Shown: positions 45,467 to 56,910, counted from the first letter of the stretch. The stretch: DNA of 64,000 bases from Galeruca laticollis (GCA_963921935.1 OY998185.1:31960487-32024486), one strand, 5' to 3'. The notes: a model not told the origin generated them from the letters alone. Translations and numbers: made by a program.

Positions 45467-46277
45467 TACGCAGAACAGAAACTAGGGAAATACCGATATG
45501 GCTTCAGAAGTGGCAAATCAGCTATAGATGCAGTGCATGTAATGACACAGACGATAGAAAAAAGCAATGAATATGGAATCGATTTACATATATTGTTTGT
45601 ATATTTCAAGCAAGCATTCGATAGTATTAGCAGGCGTAAACTGATAGCAAACATCAGACACGAAAATGGGTATTCCAAATAAGTTAATTCGACTGACAAA
45701 TATGTCAATAAACAACTCGAGAACCAGAGTAATAACAAGTGAGGGCTATAGTGAGGAAATCGATATGGTAGATTGTGTAAGGCAGGGGGATGCATAACCA
45801 ACGGTATTATCCAATATAGCATTAGATGAAGCGATTAAGGCGAAAGAAACAGACACAACAATAGCCCAGAACATGACACAAATAATAGGGTATGCAGAAG
45901 ATCTGGTACTTATAGCAAGGAATAGGAGTAATTTGGATAAAATGCTAGGTGACCTGATCGAAGAAGCAAAAAGCAGAGGTCTGGAGATAAACCCAGGAAA
46001 AACTAAATATATGCTAGCCAGTAGGGAAACAACAGAGAGTATAAAAGAAATCACAGTACAGAAGTACAAGTTTACACAAGTAGCAAACTTCAAATACTTA
46101 GGCGTTACGATAAACGAGAAGATCGACGGAAATACAGAGGTGACAGAAAGGGTAAAATCAGGAAAGAAAGCATACTGGAAATACAGCAGATTCCTTAAAG
46201 ATAAACATCTAACCAAAAACACCAAATTTAAACTCTATAAAGCCGCTAGCAGACCAACAATGATATATGCCGCATAG
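45467..46277 (+). pseudogene. RTE-like LINE RT palm and thumb
   Basis: YRYGFRSGKSAIDAV, then LFVYFKQAFDSI, where the first catalytic Asp is Tyr. VDCVRQGDA with a stop follows. From 45873 IIGYAEDLVLIARN has YAED in place of YADD, and ANFKYLGVTINEKIDG is the thumb. Both catalytic positions are altered, so the polymerase is dead. It lies only in the palindrome spacer (from 45481). Confidence 0.65.
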
Positions 46278-46286
46278 ACAATCTCC

Positions 46287-46604
46287 TTGACAAACAAAAA
46301 CGAAGGAACTTCAAGGAGTGCCGAGAGGAAAATATCGAGAAAAATTTATGGACCAGTCAGAGCAGAAGATGGCGACTTCAGAACTATGATGAACCATGAA
46401 GTTAGACAAGAAATGGAAGGACAGGATGTTGTGAAGTTCATGAAAGCCCAACGATTAAAATGGTACGGATATGTACTCAGAAGGGAGACGACAACAATAA
46501 TAAGAAGAATAAGTTATTGGATACCACAAGTAGCAAGGCCAAAAGGAAGACCGAAGACCAGATGGGAAGATCAAGTTAAGGAAGATATGAAAAAAACTGA
46601 ATAA
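46287..46604 (+). pseudogene. RTE-like LINE ORF2 C-terminal region
   Basis: RLKWYGYVLRRETTTIIRRI, then RPKGRPKTRWEDQVKEDM, parallel to QLSWYGHMVRM...GRPRRKWLDQI in the 10.3-kb element. KWNRITEKAKRHDNL follows in another frame to about 46690. Confidence 0.6.
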
Positions 46605-46713
46605 ACTGGATATAAGAGATTGGAGAACAAATATAAAGGACCGGAAAAATGGAACAGGATAACAGAAAAAGCAAAAAGACACGACAATCTATAGGAAAAA
46701 AACAAGAAAAACG

Positions 46714-46773
46714 CGGAGTGACTCTCCGCAAATAAAGAAGTCTAAGAGCTCAATAGAGCGGCCACCACTCTGA
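46714..46773 (+). other. two small hairpins in LINE 3' UTR
   Basis: GCGGAGTGACTCTCCGC (46714-46730) and CACTCTGATAAGAGTG (about 46757-46772) fold on themselves. They lie in the last 100 nt of the RTE-like LINE, where RT recognition structures are expected. Confidence 0.55.
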
Positions 46774-46859
46774 TAAGAGTGAACAGCCCAGCCCATATAT
46801 ATAATCCCAATTGCAGCTGGCAAAATAAGCTATTTACCAATGCTGTGAGACTTTTAACA

Positions 46860-47104
46860 TCTGGCTCTTTATTATACAATTCTTAAGGAGGTAGTAAAAG
46901 CTTCTTTATTCTCAAAATTTTCAAAAAAAGTATTCTGTTTTTTATATGATTTTATTTCGAATGCGTACTTACTGTGAAGAATTTTCAAATGTCGGTAAAG
47001 TTTATTAGGTTTCATGCTTTCTGTCGCAAACATTTTTGAGCCAATGATACACTGGAACCTTTCTTCTTCATATATTTCAGTACTTTTAATCCCAAAATAC
47101 AAGT
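46860..47104 (-). pseudogene. BED-finger fragment of hAT-type (ZBED5/SCAND3-like) transposase
   Basis: 76 codons: FQCIIGSKMFATESMKPNKL and YRHLKILHSKY match the BED finger of SCAND3/ZBED5-type hAT proteins (CxxC...ESMKPSKLxRHLxxxH). The second Cys is Gly, so zinc binding is lost. FENFENKEA follows. The domain order would place it N-terminal to a transposase such as the one ending at 60259. Here it is alone, in the palindrome spacer. Confidence 0.6.
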
Positions 47105-47402
47105 ATTCATGAGAATAATTCCATTATTACACTTTAAGAGCTACGCTCGGCTGTGAATTTGTTTATGCTTGACTATCGTCTAAAGCCGGTCCCATACACA
47201 TCGCGAATAATTACAAATACGGACATGTGCGATGTGTGTGGGAAAATATGCTCGCGAACATTTGCTAATCGCACTCGTACTTTCCTATACTTGGCTATAC
47301 ATGCGAAATCTAGGTAAATTTGTACCGAGTCAAAAGTAATTCATACTTGTGATTGCTAGGATTACTTCAATGGGAGCGTTGCTCCCACACGCATCGTATT
47401 CC
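47105..47402. other. possible MITE at palindrome spacer end
   Basis: GGTCCCATACACATCGCGAA at 47187 and the inverted TTGCTCCCACACGCATCG near 47380-47397 look like terminal repeats of a small DNA element. CGATGTGTGTGGGA also recurs inside (47230). The right palindrome arm starts 6-8 bp later. Confidence 0.4.
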
Positions 47403-50170
47403 TTCTGTTCTGCGTATTAGTGTATTTCCTTTCTTGAAAGTCATGTCATGACTCTGTATACTGTGGTAAGCATGGTTATTTCTCGGTAGTTATCGCATTT
47501 TGATTGGTCTCCTTTTTTGAAGATTGGTATTTTTAGACATAAACGCCATTCTGCTGGCATTTGTTCTTTCTTCCATATGTTTATGAGTAATTCATATATC
47601 TTTCTTTTTAGTTCTTGGCAACCTTTCTTTATCAGTTCGTTAACTATTCCATCTGGTCCTGCTGCCTTCTTCTGTTTGAGATTTGTTATTATTTCAAATT
47701 CTGCATATGTTGGGAGGTATTCCTCATCCTCTTCTGCTGTTACCTCAAAATTTGCTGTAAATTCATTCTCTTTTCGACCTTTCTTGTAATATGCTTCCCA
47801 TTCTCTATTGCTGATTCTGGTTGTTACTTTGCTTCTTTTACTTTGTTTTCTCATGTAACCATATAGTTTTTTATTTTCTCCGTTGTCACTTTCTGTTTCC
47901 ATCATTAACTCCTCTATCCACTCTGATTTTGTCTTCTGACAGCATTTGTCCGCTCCTTTCTTCTTTTTTTTATATTCTTTCAGATCTCTCTCTCCTCCTG
48001 TATTTGGCAATTGTTTTCGTGCTCGATCTTTTCGTTTCTTTTTGCTTTCACATTCTTCATCGTACTATTCTTTACATCTTTGTTGCTTTTTTTGTCCTAG
48101 TATTTCCTCAGCTGTTTTGGTAATACTGTTTTTTATATTCTCCCATTTTTTCTCTATATTTTCATCTGAATCTTGTGTTAGTCTATCTTTTAACACTTGT
48201 CTGTATCTTTCTTCCGTATGTTCTTCTTTTAAATTATCTATGTTCCATTGTTTTTTACGTTTTTCCGTTTTAACGTTCCTTAGTATCTCCATTTCTATTT
48301 TCACCACAACTAAGAAATGATCCGAATCCACATTAGCGCCTCTGAATGAACAAGTATCTTCTACTGCTTTCAGCCATTTTCTTGATATGAGTGCGTGGTC
48401 TATCTGATTCCCTTCATTGGAGTCTGGTTTAGTCCATGTCGCTTTATGCTCTTTATAGGTCTGAATTTGGTACTTATTATGAAAGTGTCGGTACTTATCC
48501 CAAAATTACAGAGTCTTGAGCCATTGTCGTTTATCCTGTCGTGTATCGTTTCTTTGCCTGCAACATTTTCGTTATATTCCTCCTTTCCGATTTGTGCATT
48601 GAAGTCTCCTATGACTAGTTTCATGTAATTTCTAGGTATATTCTCCCAAACCTCTTGCAGTTTGTCATAGAATTCTTCTTTGTCTTCACTATTTGTGTCC
48701 TCTGTTGTTGCGTAAACATTTATTACTGTTGGATTTGTTTGCTTATTTTCAATCCTAATTGTTGAGATTCTTCCATTTACTGCTTGAAAGATCATTACTT
48801 CGTTTCTTAATGTATTATTCACCATAAATGATCTGCCATTTTCCCCTGTATCTTTTCCCCTGCGTTCTAAAGTGTGTATGTTTCCTTATCTATTCTTCCC
48901 TCACCCTTCCATCTTATTTCCTGCAGTGCCAATATATCAAGCTTGTATCTTCCCATTTCTCTAGCGAACTCATTCATTTTACTAGTCTTCAACATTTTCC
49001 TTATATTTCATGTGCCGATCTTAACCGTTTCTTCATTTCCTTTTTCCTTCAGTATATTTATTGTACCTATCTTGTTTGATTTTTTCTCTTTCATTTGCAT
49101 CGCCATGTTCGTTGCCTGGTCAGTATGCTTATTTTCCATTCTTTTGAATTTCATTCGTTTTTTGAATATACCAATTTTTCCGTTAATTTGTCCCATTTCC
49201 ATTTTTCCCGTCAATAATTATTTTGATAAACCCAATCTTCACTGTTTTTCCATTATTTCTTTCACTTTGTGCTCTGTCTCGTATTGCTTTTTGTCTTTGT
49301 CTTTCTTTCTTTCTTGCTTAAGTTATGATTTATATAAATTCTATCATCTTTTATATTTCTTAGTTTTTGTTTATTCTGCATAATCTTCTGTTTATCTTCT
49401 GCATTATCTAACTCTATCAAACAAGCTTTATCACCTAACCTGTCTTAACTTGTATTTGGATTTTCAGTTGCTTTTTCATGAAAGTAGTGACTGCTCTTGT
49501 TAACTCCTTTGAATCCGTCATATCTATTTTTAGGCCAGTAATTACAATGTTGTTTTCCCCTATTTCTGTTTCTATCCATTCTTGAGCAGCTTTTATATTA
49601 ATTATTTCTTTCTTAATATCCTCATTCTCCTTCTGTATTGTTTCGTACATTTTTCTGAGGGTCTCGTTTTCCTGTTTTATTATTTGAATCTATTTCCTCA
49701 ATTCTTGCTGTTTCTTCCGCATGTCTTTAGTTTCGTTTTTCATCTCCCTCATTACTGTTTTCATCTCCTGCATCAGTTTTAGTTTTCCTCGTTCTTGTTT
49801 TTTATTGGTGGTGGTGTTTTCATTGTCTTCCTATTTTTCCCGGACGGTTCTTGATCTTCCCCTGTATCTCTTCTTCTTTTATATCCCTCATCCGTAGATT
49901 CGCTCTCCATTATTGATTTCTTAAGGGGTTCTTTTTTTTCCGTGTGTACTGTAATAGAATCAGCGTCCCGCAAACGTTATTATCAGCGCTTACTTAGTTC
50001 AGCAACTGACACGTTCCCGGGCTGACCTTTCATAATACTACACACCTCTAAATTCTCCTCGCTCCGGCTCTGCCTTCTTTGTGATATCTGGTTATTCGAT
50101 AGTCGGACTTTCGCTTTTACCTTCTTATAGATTTTATTTTGGTTATCGAGTTCCATTGTCAATTGTTTAT
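47403..50170 (-). mobile_element. inverted, 3'-truncated copy of the RTE-like LINE
   Basis: Same ORF1, endonuclease, linker and RT-finger pieces as 42720-45480, cut where the palindrome ends (inside RT). Example pieces: 49435-49650 and 49779-49973 (ORF1), 48400-48825 (endonuclease), 48065-48331 and 47441-48010 (linker and fingers, here split by a frameshift and stop near 48066). The truncation is at the 3' side, unlike normal 5' truncation of LINEs, which shows it came from the duplication and not from retrotransposition. Confidence 0.8.
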
Positions 50171-52113
50171 TAATGAGTTGCTTTTTTTAACCGTTCTGGA
50201 TTGTTAAACAGATTTCAGATATATTTTCAAGATTTTGTACTTACGGTTAGGTAAATGTTTTGTTAATTAATCTCTGTGATTGTTACACATCAACTTCACA
50301 CTTTGGTTGATTTACAAAAATTTTGCTTCTAATATTACTACAAGATTTCGAATTATTTCAAGAGCGCACCTTGACATTTCTTATTTTACTAGACGCCGCA
50401 ATTGAGATTGTAGAAACTATATTTGGAGAATAATTTAGCAAAACATTTGCAGTCCTCACCTCGTTCAAACGATACTGCTGCCCGTAGAATTTGTGATTCA
50501 GCTGAAGATGTACAATGCTAACTTTTCTCGAAGTTGCGTGACAAATGTTCTTCAATACAGCTTAGTCAGTTAACTGAGAGATTCATTGCTTACGTTCAAT
50601 TTTGTGATATGTCAGTAGTATAACTGCGTTTCTGTAAACCAATAGAGCTCAAAGCAACAGTTCTCGTATTATTGGCTATCTCAAATGGTTTTATGACCGA
50701 GGCAAATATTGAATGAATACATTTTCTCAGAAGATGCACTAATGGTGCTCTTTCAATATCCGAAAGTTTCCAAAGGATACAACCACTTGTCAAACAGGAC
50801 AAACAGGAAGGGGAAAACAGAGAGGAAAAATACACTTTTCGCGATGGTTTACTTGTAAATTGAACTACGTAGTCGCCATATTTGAGGAATTAAGTAACTT
50901 GAGCCTCCAATTCCAATGAGAAAATACACATACAGTCGATATGAGTGTTGAATTGAATATATCAGGCTTTTACTTGATAAATATCCATACTGAACGATGA
51001 AATAAAACAATTTAATTTGTTTAAAACTGCATTCATCTGAACTAATGTTCAATTTAAACTGGTTGACGCGCTTCACAAACACAGTAGCAGCTACTGTGTC
51101 AGTGAAACGCATCAACCAGTTTTAAATGAGATTAGTTCAAATAAATTAAATTTTTCTATTTCATTGTTCACGAGTAATGAAGTTGATTCTTTTTGTGGAA
51201 CATTTGAATTGTGGAGCTAAAAGTTTTATTAAAACTTATAAGGTTGAAAAACAACATGCAAAAGTTGTTAGCCATGACAATAAAGAAATTCGAAAAGTAT
51301 TTTCCTGCTAACTACAAACTGACAAGAAGTTACGAGTGTAGAGGAGAAGAGATCAATTTCATAGTATTCCCGAATGTCTCTCAGATGCTGAGGAAGAAAC
51401 CTTCATAGAATTCAAGCCAAGTGAAGACAACAAAAGACAATTTAGTAATAAATCACTGTTTGACCTCCGGACAGGAGCAGATTATTTTCGACTTTTATTT
51501 ATATTGATAGAAAGCAAAAGCAAAATATCTTCCAAAAATATGGAATTTGTCGTACAGAACCTATAAAAACTTTATTAATATCAAGAATTTTCAAAAACTA
51601 TTTTGTCACATTTTTTGTTTATGACGCCAAGGAGAAAGAAACAGAAACTTAATTGTTGTGTCAATCGGGCGAAGCATGTGAATGAGATATGAACAACTGG
51701 TTCATTTTAGTTTGTGTGGAAAATCAACATGACCTTGTCATCACAACCAAGTTATTACTAGACGGCAATGGATGTATCGATTCAAATTATAGAATGTTTC
51801 ATCTACGACGGATATTTGATTTGTATTCTGAATTGTTTCCAAGAAGGAACGGATCTTTTGCACATGTGAAGATGCACTTCTTAGAATTTATCAGCATCAA
51901 CATGTAACATGTCCATCGACCTATTTCGATTTAATATAATAAATTCCGTGTAATTTCTGCTTGCCGTCTCATTAGCCACTCCCAACCATAGAAATAAAAC
52001 GGAACGTTGAGACAATAGACATTTGTCAATTTCCCCCTGTTCGCTACAAGCTGAAAATCCTCCCTTTTCCGATACCGACGTTGAAGAGAAAACACGTACT
52101 CACGTTTTCTCTT
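47403..52113. repeat. right arm of giant palindrome (4.7 kb)
   Basis: Reverse complement of 40773-45480. The inner edge is TTCTGTTCTGCG at 47403, the outer edge TTTTCTCTT at 52113. Arm lengths 4711 and 4708. Confidence 0.95.
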
Positions 52114-53283
52114 GCTTATTTCATTTGACGTTACTAATATGTGCACTAAAATTACTCCTAAATAATGTCTAATACTTGTTAAAAAATTACTAGGAGATAA
52201 AAATATTAATCCAGGAATAATATCAGTTATACTTAATTTATTTGATGTATGTATTAATCAGAATTATTTCACTCTTGACAATAACATATATATTTAAAAT
52301 GAAGGTTTACCAATGAGAAGCCCTATATCACCTATTTTGGCAAACCTTTTTATAGGCAGTTTAGGAAGAAAAATCATTGAAAGCAATATTTCAAAAAATG
52401 TTTTATTTTGGTATAGATATGTAGATGACATATTAGCTTGTTTCATAGGTAGTGAACAATAATTAGATATATTTTTCAACCACATTAATAATTTACACCC
52501 AAAAATGAAATTTACATTAGAAGTTAAAGAAAATAACTCAATCAATTTTCTTGATTTGAAAAGTCAAAGAGTTAATAATGTACTTGATTCTTCAATTTAC
52601 CGAAAACCAGCACACACTGATGTGACAATTCCATACAGTTTCCAGTCACCCCATGTCACATAAACTAGCGGCATATTATTCAATGATACATAGAGTATTT
52701 TCAGTTCCTATGAACAAATGTAATTTTGATAGAGAAATTAATACAATTAGACAAATAGCAACATCCAACGGTTATCCATTACATATGATAAATAAACAAC
52801 TAATTAATAAAAAAGAGGAAAATGTTGCATTACAACTAATATTTCCTAAACAAACTGAAGAAATAAAAACTTATATAACCATCACATATGCAGGTAATAT
52901 TCTTAATAATATTTCAAAGATAATATCTCTAGCAACGAATACAAAAATTTCTTTTAAAACAGAAAGTTACGTAAGTACAAAATTGGTAAATGTTGAAACA
53001 AAAATACAAACATTAAAGAAATCAGGTATATATAAACTGAAATGTATAGAATATAATGTTGTATATTTGGGTCAGACCCTTAGAAATTTTGAAATCCGAT
53101 ACAGTGTCCACTTACGAGCATACAGATTAAAACAACCAGATAAATCCAATTACGCAAAACATCTACTTGACACCAACCATTCCTTGACACCTAACACAGA
53201 ACTAGAAGTACCACATATTTGTGATATGAAACAAGAACTGGATTTCCTTGAAGAGTTGGAAATGCGCAGATACATCTAGGGAT
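52114..53283 (+). pseudogene. Penelope-like element A, copy 2 (RT to GIY-YIG)
   Basis: The PLE frame starts in mid-codon context directly at the palindrome edge: ISFDVTNMCTKITPK, then NEGLPMRSPISPILAN (GLPMGSP with Gly to Arg), YRYVDDILACFIGSEQ near 52415-52460, and INFLDL near 52540. Stops and a frameshift near 52640 separate it from 52653-53279, which is open: thumb and GIY-YIG (SGIYKLKCIEYNVVYLGQTL, YAKHLLDTNHS). One nuclease Cys of the copy 1 version is Tyr here. Inactive, 5'-truncated. Confidence 0.8.
52653..53279 (+). pseudogene. PLE A copy 2 GIY-YIG endonuclease frame
   Basis: 208 codons, uninterrupted, similar throughout to 853-1758 (minus). Residues 1-100 thumb/linker, 125-205 nuclease. 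GIY and YLG boxes, Arg in NFEIRYSVH and a Glu helix (LDFLEELEMRRYI) are visible. The CPEC of copy 1 is CIEY here. Confidence 0.7.
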
Positions 53284-53554
53284 TTCTCCACTGTTAAACT
53301 GTCTGATAATTGTAAAGATCAGCAGATATAGTTTTTCTGGTTTTCTATATCACATTGCACAGTTATACTGATCTTAACTGAAAAAATGATATCCAGGATA
53401 TCACCATAGGGCTAATAATATCTAAGCTTCAATATTTGTAATATCACATCTTCTTCTTATTTCTATTAACATATATTAAGTCAATCACAAGGTAGGTCAC
53501 TTCTTGGTCTAGCCAAAAATATTTACTAAACATCAGGTAGGCGTTAAATGAAAT

Positions 53555-53600
53555 GTAACTTCTGACGATAATATTCAGTTATCGAAACAATTGTCATTTT
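53555..53600 (+). ncRNA. hammerhead-like motif, PLE A tail (1)
   Basis: CTGACGA (53562-53568) matches the canonical CUGANGA core. GAAACAATTGTC at 53584-53595 gives GAAA, a palindromic ACAAUUGU stem III and the cleavage-site C. Stem II is short and partly mismatched, and stem I is weak. Confidence 0.5.
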
Positions 53601-53997
53601 GTTTTAGAATTTTCAACATTTTTCATTATATTGTGGAATTAGCTAGAAACATTGAACTTCATTTGAAACACTAAGATCAAGAGTGTTACTATCGAATTTG
53701 CTGGTTAGAAGTTAGTGAGTTATTTAATAACTTAAAGAAGAAATGTTGATAAGGTTGAGACGGATGTGATGTAAAAACTAACCCATTGGTCTAATTGGAA
53801 AACCCTCTTCGTAAATCTTCGGTAAACCATAAAGCCTTGGTATTTGAGGATTAGTAGGAATTGAATTATTAGCTCTTTTGAATGTAGTGAAGAAATATTC
53901 ACATTCTTTAATAACATTTTTCGTTTTAGTGTTTTTAAATGAAACTCACGGTTTCTAGTTAATTCCACAATATAATAAAAGTTATTGAAAATTCTAA

Positions 53998-54045
53998 AAA
54001 ATTGATAATTGTTTCGATAAATCAATATCATCATCAGAATGACAG
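53998..54045 (-). ncRNA. hammerhead-like motif, PLE A tail (2)
   Basis: Minus strand CTGATGA (54037-54031), the exact consensus, then a 4-bp stem II GATA/TATC, GAAAC at 54015-54011 and AATTATC. One change (G to A) weakens the palindromic stem III. Confidence 0.6.
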
Positions 54046-54214
54046 AAGTTACATTTTATTTGATGCCTACCTGAGGTTTAGTAGTTATTTTTGGCTAGAC
54101 CAAGAAGTGACCTAACTTGTGATTGACTTAATATATATTTATATAAAAAAGAAGAAGATGTGATATTACAAATATTGAAGCCTAGATATTATTAGGCATC
54201 AAATAAAATGTAAC

Positions 54215-54265
54215 TTCTGTCATTCTGACGATGATATTGATTTATCGAAACAATTGTCAATTTTT
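54215..54265 (+). ncRNA. hammerhead-like motif, PLE A tail (3)
   Basis: CTGACGA (54225-54231), stem II GATA/TATC, GAAACAATTGTC at 54247-54258, stem I ATT/AAT. This is the best preserved family A copy, in inverted orientation to the previous one. Confidence 0.6.
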
Positions 54266-54400
54266 TAGAATTTTCAATAACTTTTATTATATTGTGGAAT
54301 TAACTAGAAACCGTGAGTTTCATTTAAAAACACTAATATGAGCAGATTCCACGAAGTAAGGGTCGAGACAGTTAATTTCATTTTTCGTTTTGTTCATAAA

Positions 54401-55253
54401 TCTATTGAGAGGATCTAAATTTGAAAAAGTAAAATTATTTTGTCAATAAACACCTCAACTTTTAGTTTGTAATCTACCTGGTCAAGAATAACTAAGCAGT
54501 ACCATTTGGCAGCTTTGGTTATAATACGATTATCCTTGAGGATTTTCTTCTTCAATTTGTATGTAATTAAATTGAATTTCTTGAGGGCAGACCTGTAAGA
54601 GGAATTGTTGATATTTTTGAATAGTGAATTGAGAGAAGTTTCTGAATCTCTGCATAACTATATTATCTTTGTATTATAATAAACACGAGATATGACATAC
54701 ATTTTAAGAACGCCTTATATAGACAAATTCTTCTTAATTCAAAATAATTTATTAATTGCCTACCTCAACTAAAGAAAATAATACAAACAAAAATGTGTTA
54801 GTGCAAGGTTTAACAAAACATATTAGATTACGATTATGTCAGGCTTGTTTACTATATAAAAAAACAATGACATCGAAAACTAACCATCACACAAGGTAAA
54901 ATTTAGAAATAAATAACGAAAAAAATGGGAATCAAAGGAGAGAAAGTATCTTTCCCCCGGTAAGGCAAATCTAAGTATTGACGGGCCCTCACCCCCCTAA
55001 CAGTAATAGGGTGCAGTTTGTGACAAGTGATATTCCAAACCGTAAGTTTTTAACGTACAATTATTTATCTTATTGTGTATCGAACTGTGATATTATATTT
55101 TCTTTGACTTAACCGGGTGTCCCAAAATAGGTAAGGGACCCCACAGTACTTTTTCGGTCATATCTAGTGTTTCATATATATCAGCGCCCCTCATCTACTG
55201 GTAGGGCCTAAATAGTTATAGGTATTTTTTTTCTTAATGTTCAGGGACCACGT

Positions 55254-55256
<3 letters not shown>
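54401..55256. other. spacer with a possible transposon end
   Basis: No gene. CGGGTGTCCCAAAATAGG at 55114 resembles the terminal repeat style of Tc1/mariner-like or MITE elements, but no partner end is seen. Confidence 0.4.

Positions 55257-55317
<61 letters not shown>
55257..55317. repeat. (TA)n microsatellite
   Basis: 61 bp of TA, followed 60 bp later by a hammerhead-like motif. Confidence 0.9.
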
Positions 55318-55318
<1 letters not shown>

Positions 55319-55377
55319 TGGGGATAACGGGGATTTCAGTCCAAGGAATCAACGCCAAGATCTTTTATTTACAAAAT

Positions 55378-55420
55378 GCCGCCAAGCTTTCGTGTCCTTT
55401 TGACACTTCTTCAGGGCAAT
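55378..55420 (-). ncRNA. hammerhead-like ribozyme motif, consensus core
   Basis: Minus strand: stem I TTGCC, core CTGAAGA (55414-55408), stem II GTGTC/GACAC (5 bp, short loop), GAAA (55391-55388), GCTT (AGCU stem III and cleavage-site U), stem I GGCGGC. All conserved core positions are present, and stem I can form five pairs counting G-U. It belongs to a PLE tail whose coding part is not in the window. Confidence 0.7.
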
Positions 55421-55550
55421 GTAAAATATTTTAAGTAAATTCAATATAAATAATCATTAAAAAATTTGTAAATGTAAAAATAAATATAATTATAATATAC
55501 TTGATGTCATATTTCACATAAGACAAATCGATACATAATTTGTTTGTTCG

Positions 55551-55551
<1 letters not shown>

Positions 55552-55587
<36 letters not shown>
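55552..55587. repeat. (TA)n microsatellite
   Basis: Ends exactly where the left arm of PLE C starts. Confidence 0.9.
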
Positions 55588-55591
<4 letters not shown>

Positions 55592-55599
55592 CTCTTGTA

Positions 55600-55650
55600 A
55601 GTTAACTTGACGTTCCGCCTTAAATATAAGGCTTTTTCAAAAGTTTTTAT
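55600..55650 (-). ncRNA. hammerhead-like motif, PLE C left arm (mutated)
   Basis: Minus strand core TTGAAAA (55640-55634), stem II GCCTT/AAGGC, then GGAACGTC (55616-55609), where the invariant GAAA is GGAA. The matching right-arm copy keeps GAAA, so this one probably lost activity. Confidence 0.55.
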
Positions 55651-55869
55651 TATAAATTCAAAATAAAAAATACATAATTTGTAAAACAGTGACAATACTA
55701 AATTGACATTAAAGGTGACAAATAGAATAAACGTAGTTATGAATTTTCAAAGGAGTACGTACCTTGACAACTATCTTTAATGCAATGTGTCTTACTTTAT
55801 TTCTAATATTTTAATTTAGAGAGTGTTTGAAAATGTTAATGGATAAATATTAATTATATTATTGGTTTT

Positions 55870-56910
55870 TTTTACCAGCAAATTGATGGTTGTGCAATGG
55901 GCTCTCCAATTTCCTCATGTATAGCACAATTAGTTATGGAATTTTTAGAAGAACGTGTTTTACAAAATACTTCTACAGATTTAATTTTCTTTAAACGTTA
56001 CGTAGATGACTGTATATTAGCTATACCAGAAAATCAAATACCCAAAATATTACATGAATTCAATAACTTTAATTCCAAACTTCAGTTCACACATGAAAAA
56101 GAGATAAATGGTTGCATTAATTTTTTAGATTTAACACTAATTAGAAATAATAATAATAACAATATCAAAACGAAACTTTACAACAAACATACATGGTCAG
56201 GTAGATATTTAAATTTTAATTCATATCACTCTAAAAATCAAAGGAGAAGCGTAGTCATTGGATTAATAGATCGAGCCATAAAACTAACTTCATCTGATTA
56301 TCGTCCAGAAATTTTAAAGAAAATGGAAGAAATACTCATAGAAAATGGTTATCCTCAAAAGTTTATTAGAAACATTCAAAAACAACGAACATTAAAATAT
56401 TACAATGCCTCGAAATTTAAAACCAAGATAAATACCCCACAAAAATATGTAGCATTACCTTATACAAATGAATTATCAGAAAAATTAAAATATATACTTA
56501 AAAAACAAAATATTCAAGTATGTCATAAGTCACACTACCGTACATCAACTGCCTTCACACCTTTAAAAAGCAGAAACCCAATTAAAAAACAATCTAATTT
56601 AATATACTCTATTTCTTGTCTTAATTGTCCAAAAAAATATGTCGGAATGACCACCCAATACTTAGACAATCGATTAAATGGTCATAAATACACAAAAAAT
56701 GCTTCAACTGCACTTCATAAACATGAAACAAATGAGAAACATGAATTTGATTTTCAAAACACAAAAATTATTTACAAAGACCAAAACATCACTAAACTCA
56801 AAATTAAAGAAATGATTGCAATAAAAAATGAACCTGAAGCACTGAATGATAAGAAAGACATAGAAAAATTAAGCAAAATTTATCATAACCTTTTACATAT
56901 ATCCTCATAA
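55870..56910 (+). CDS. PLE C polyprotein: RT palm to GIY-YIG endonuclease
   Basis: Open from about 55870 (FYQQIDG before the Met at 55897), 337 codons from that Met. Residues 1-45: MGSPISSCIAQLVMEFLEER and FKRYVDDCILAIP (YVDD with both catalytic Asp). 46-130: thumb (CINFLDLTLIRN). 130-215: linker with YVALPYTNELSEKLKYI. 235-310: nuclease (IYSISCLNCPKKYVGMTTQ, LDNRLNGHKYTKN, STALHKHETNEKHEFDF). No stop or frameshift, so the insertion looks recent, but the RT fingers are missing. Closest relative in the window is 63242-64000. Confidence 0.85.
   Translation, partial: FYQQIDGCAMGSPISSCIAQLVMEFLEERVLQNTSTDLIFFKRYVDDCILAIPENQIPKILHEFNNFNSKLQFTHEKEINGCINFLDLTLIRNNNNNNIKTKLYNKHTWSGRYLNFNSYHSKNQRRSVVIGLIDRAIKLTSSDYRPEILKKMEEILIENGYPQKFIRNIQKQRTLKYYNASKFKTKINTPQKYVALPYTNELSEKLKYILKKQNIQVCHKSHYRTSTAFTPLKSRNPIKKQSNLIYSISCLNCPKKYVGMTTQYLDNRLNGHKYTKNASTALHKHETNEKHEFDFQNTKIIYKDQNITKLKIKEMIAIKNEPEALNDKKDIEKLSKIYHNLLHISS

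Larger units (their letters stand above)
40773..45480. repeat. left arm of giant palindrome (4.7 kb)
   Basis: Reverse complement of 47403-52113, with identical conceptual peptides over most of its length and few substitutions or indels. It contains the outer 204 bp of the LTR, an unassigned 1.7-kb stretch and an RTE-like LINE from 42720 to within its RT. Confidence 0.95.
42720..46790 (+). mobile_element. RTE-like LINE, near full length but decayed
   Basis: Order: leader, ORF1 (about 42730-43660, coiled coil and RNA-binding-like part), AP-type endonuclease (43860-44560), linker, RT (about 45170-45910 and beyond), a C-terminal region similar to the 10.3-kb RT (ending near 46680), and a 3' UTR with two small hairpins (46714-46773). 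Stops and frameshifts break both ORFs. The first 2.76 kb lies in the left palindrome arm. The rest is in the spacer and exists once. Confidence 0.75.
53284..54400. repeat. PLE A 3' tail with repeated and inverted arms
   Basis: 53284-53560 matches 852-600 inverted. 53930-54200 and 54190-54360 are reverse complements of each other and of 437-660, so the PLE tail is present about three times in alternating orientation. Each carries a hammerhead-like motif. Confidence 0.75.

Noticed and set aside
40773..52113. Simple read-through artefact of a hairpin-adapter library as full explanation
   Set aside because: A unique 1.9-kb spacer and several fixed differences between arms argue against it, although a misassembly cannot be ruled out from the sequence alone.
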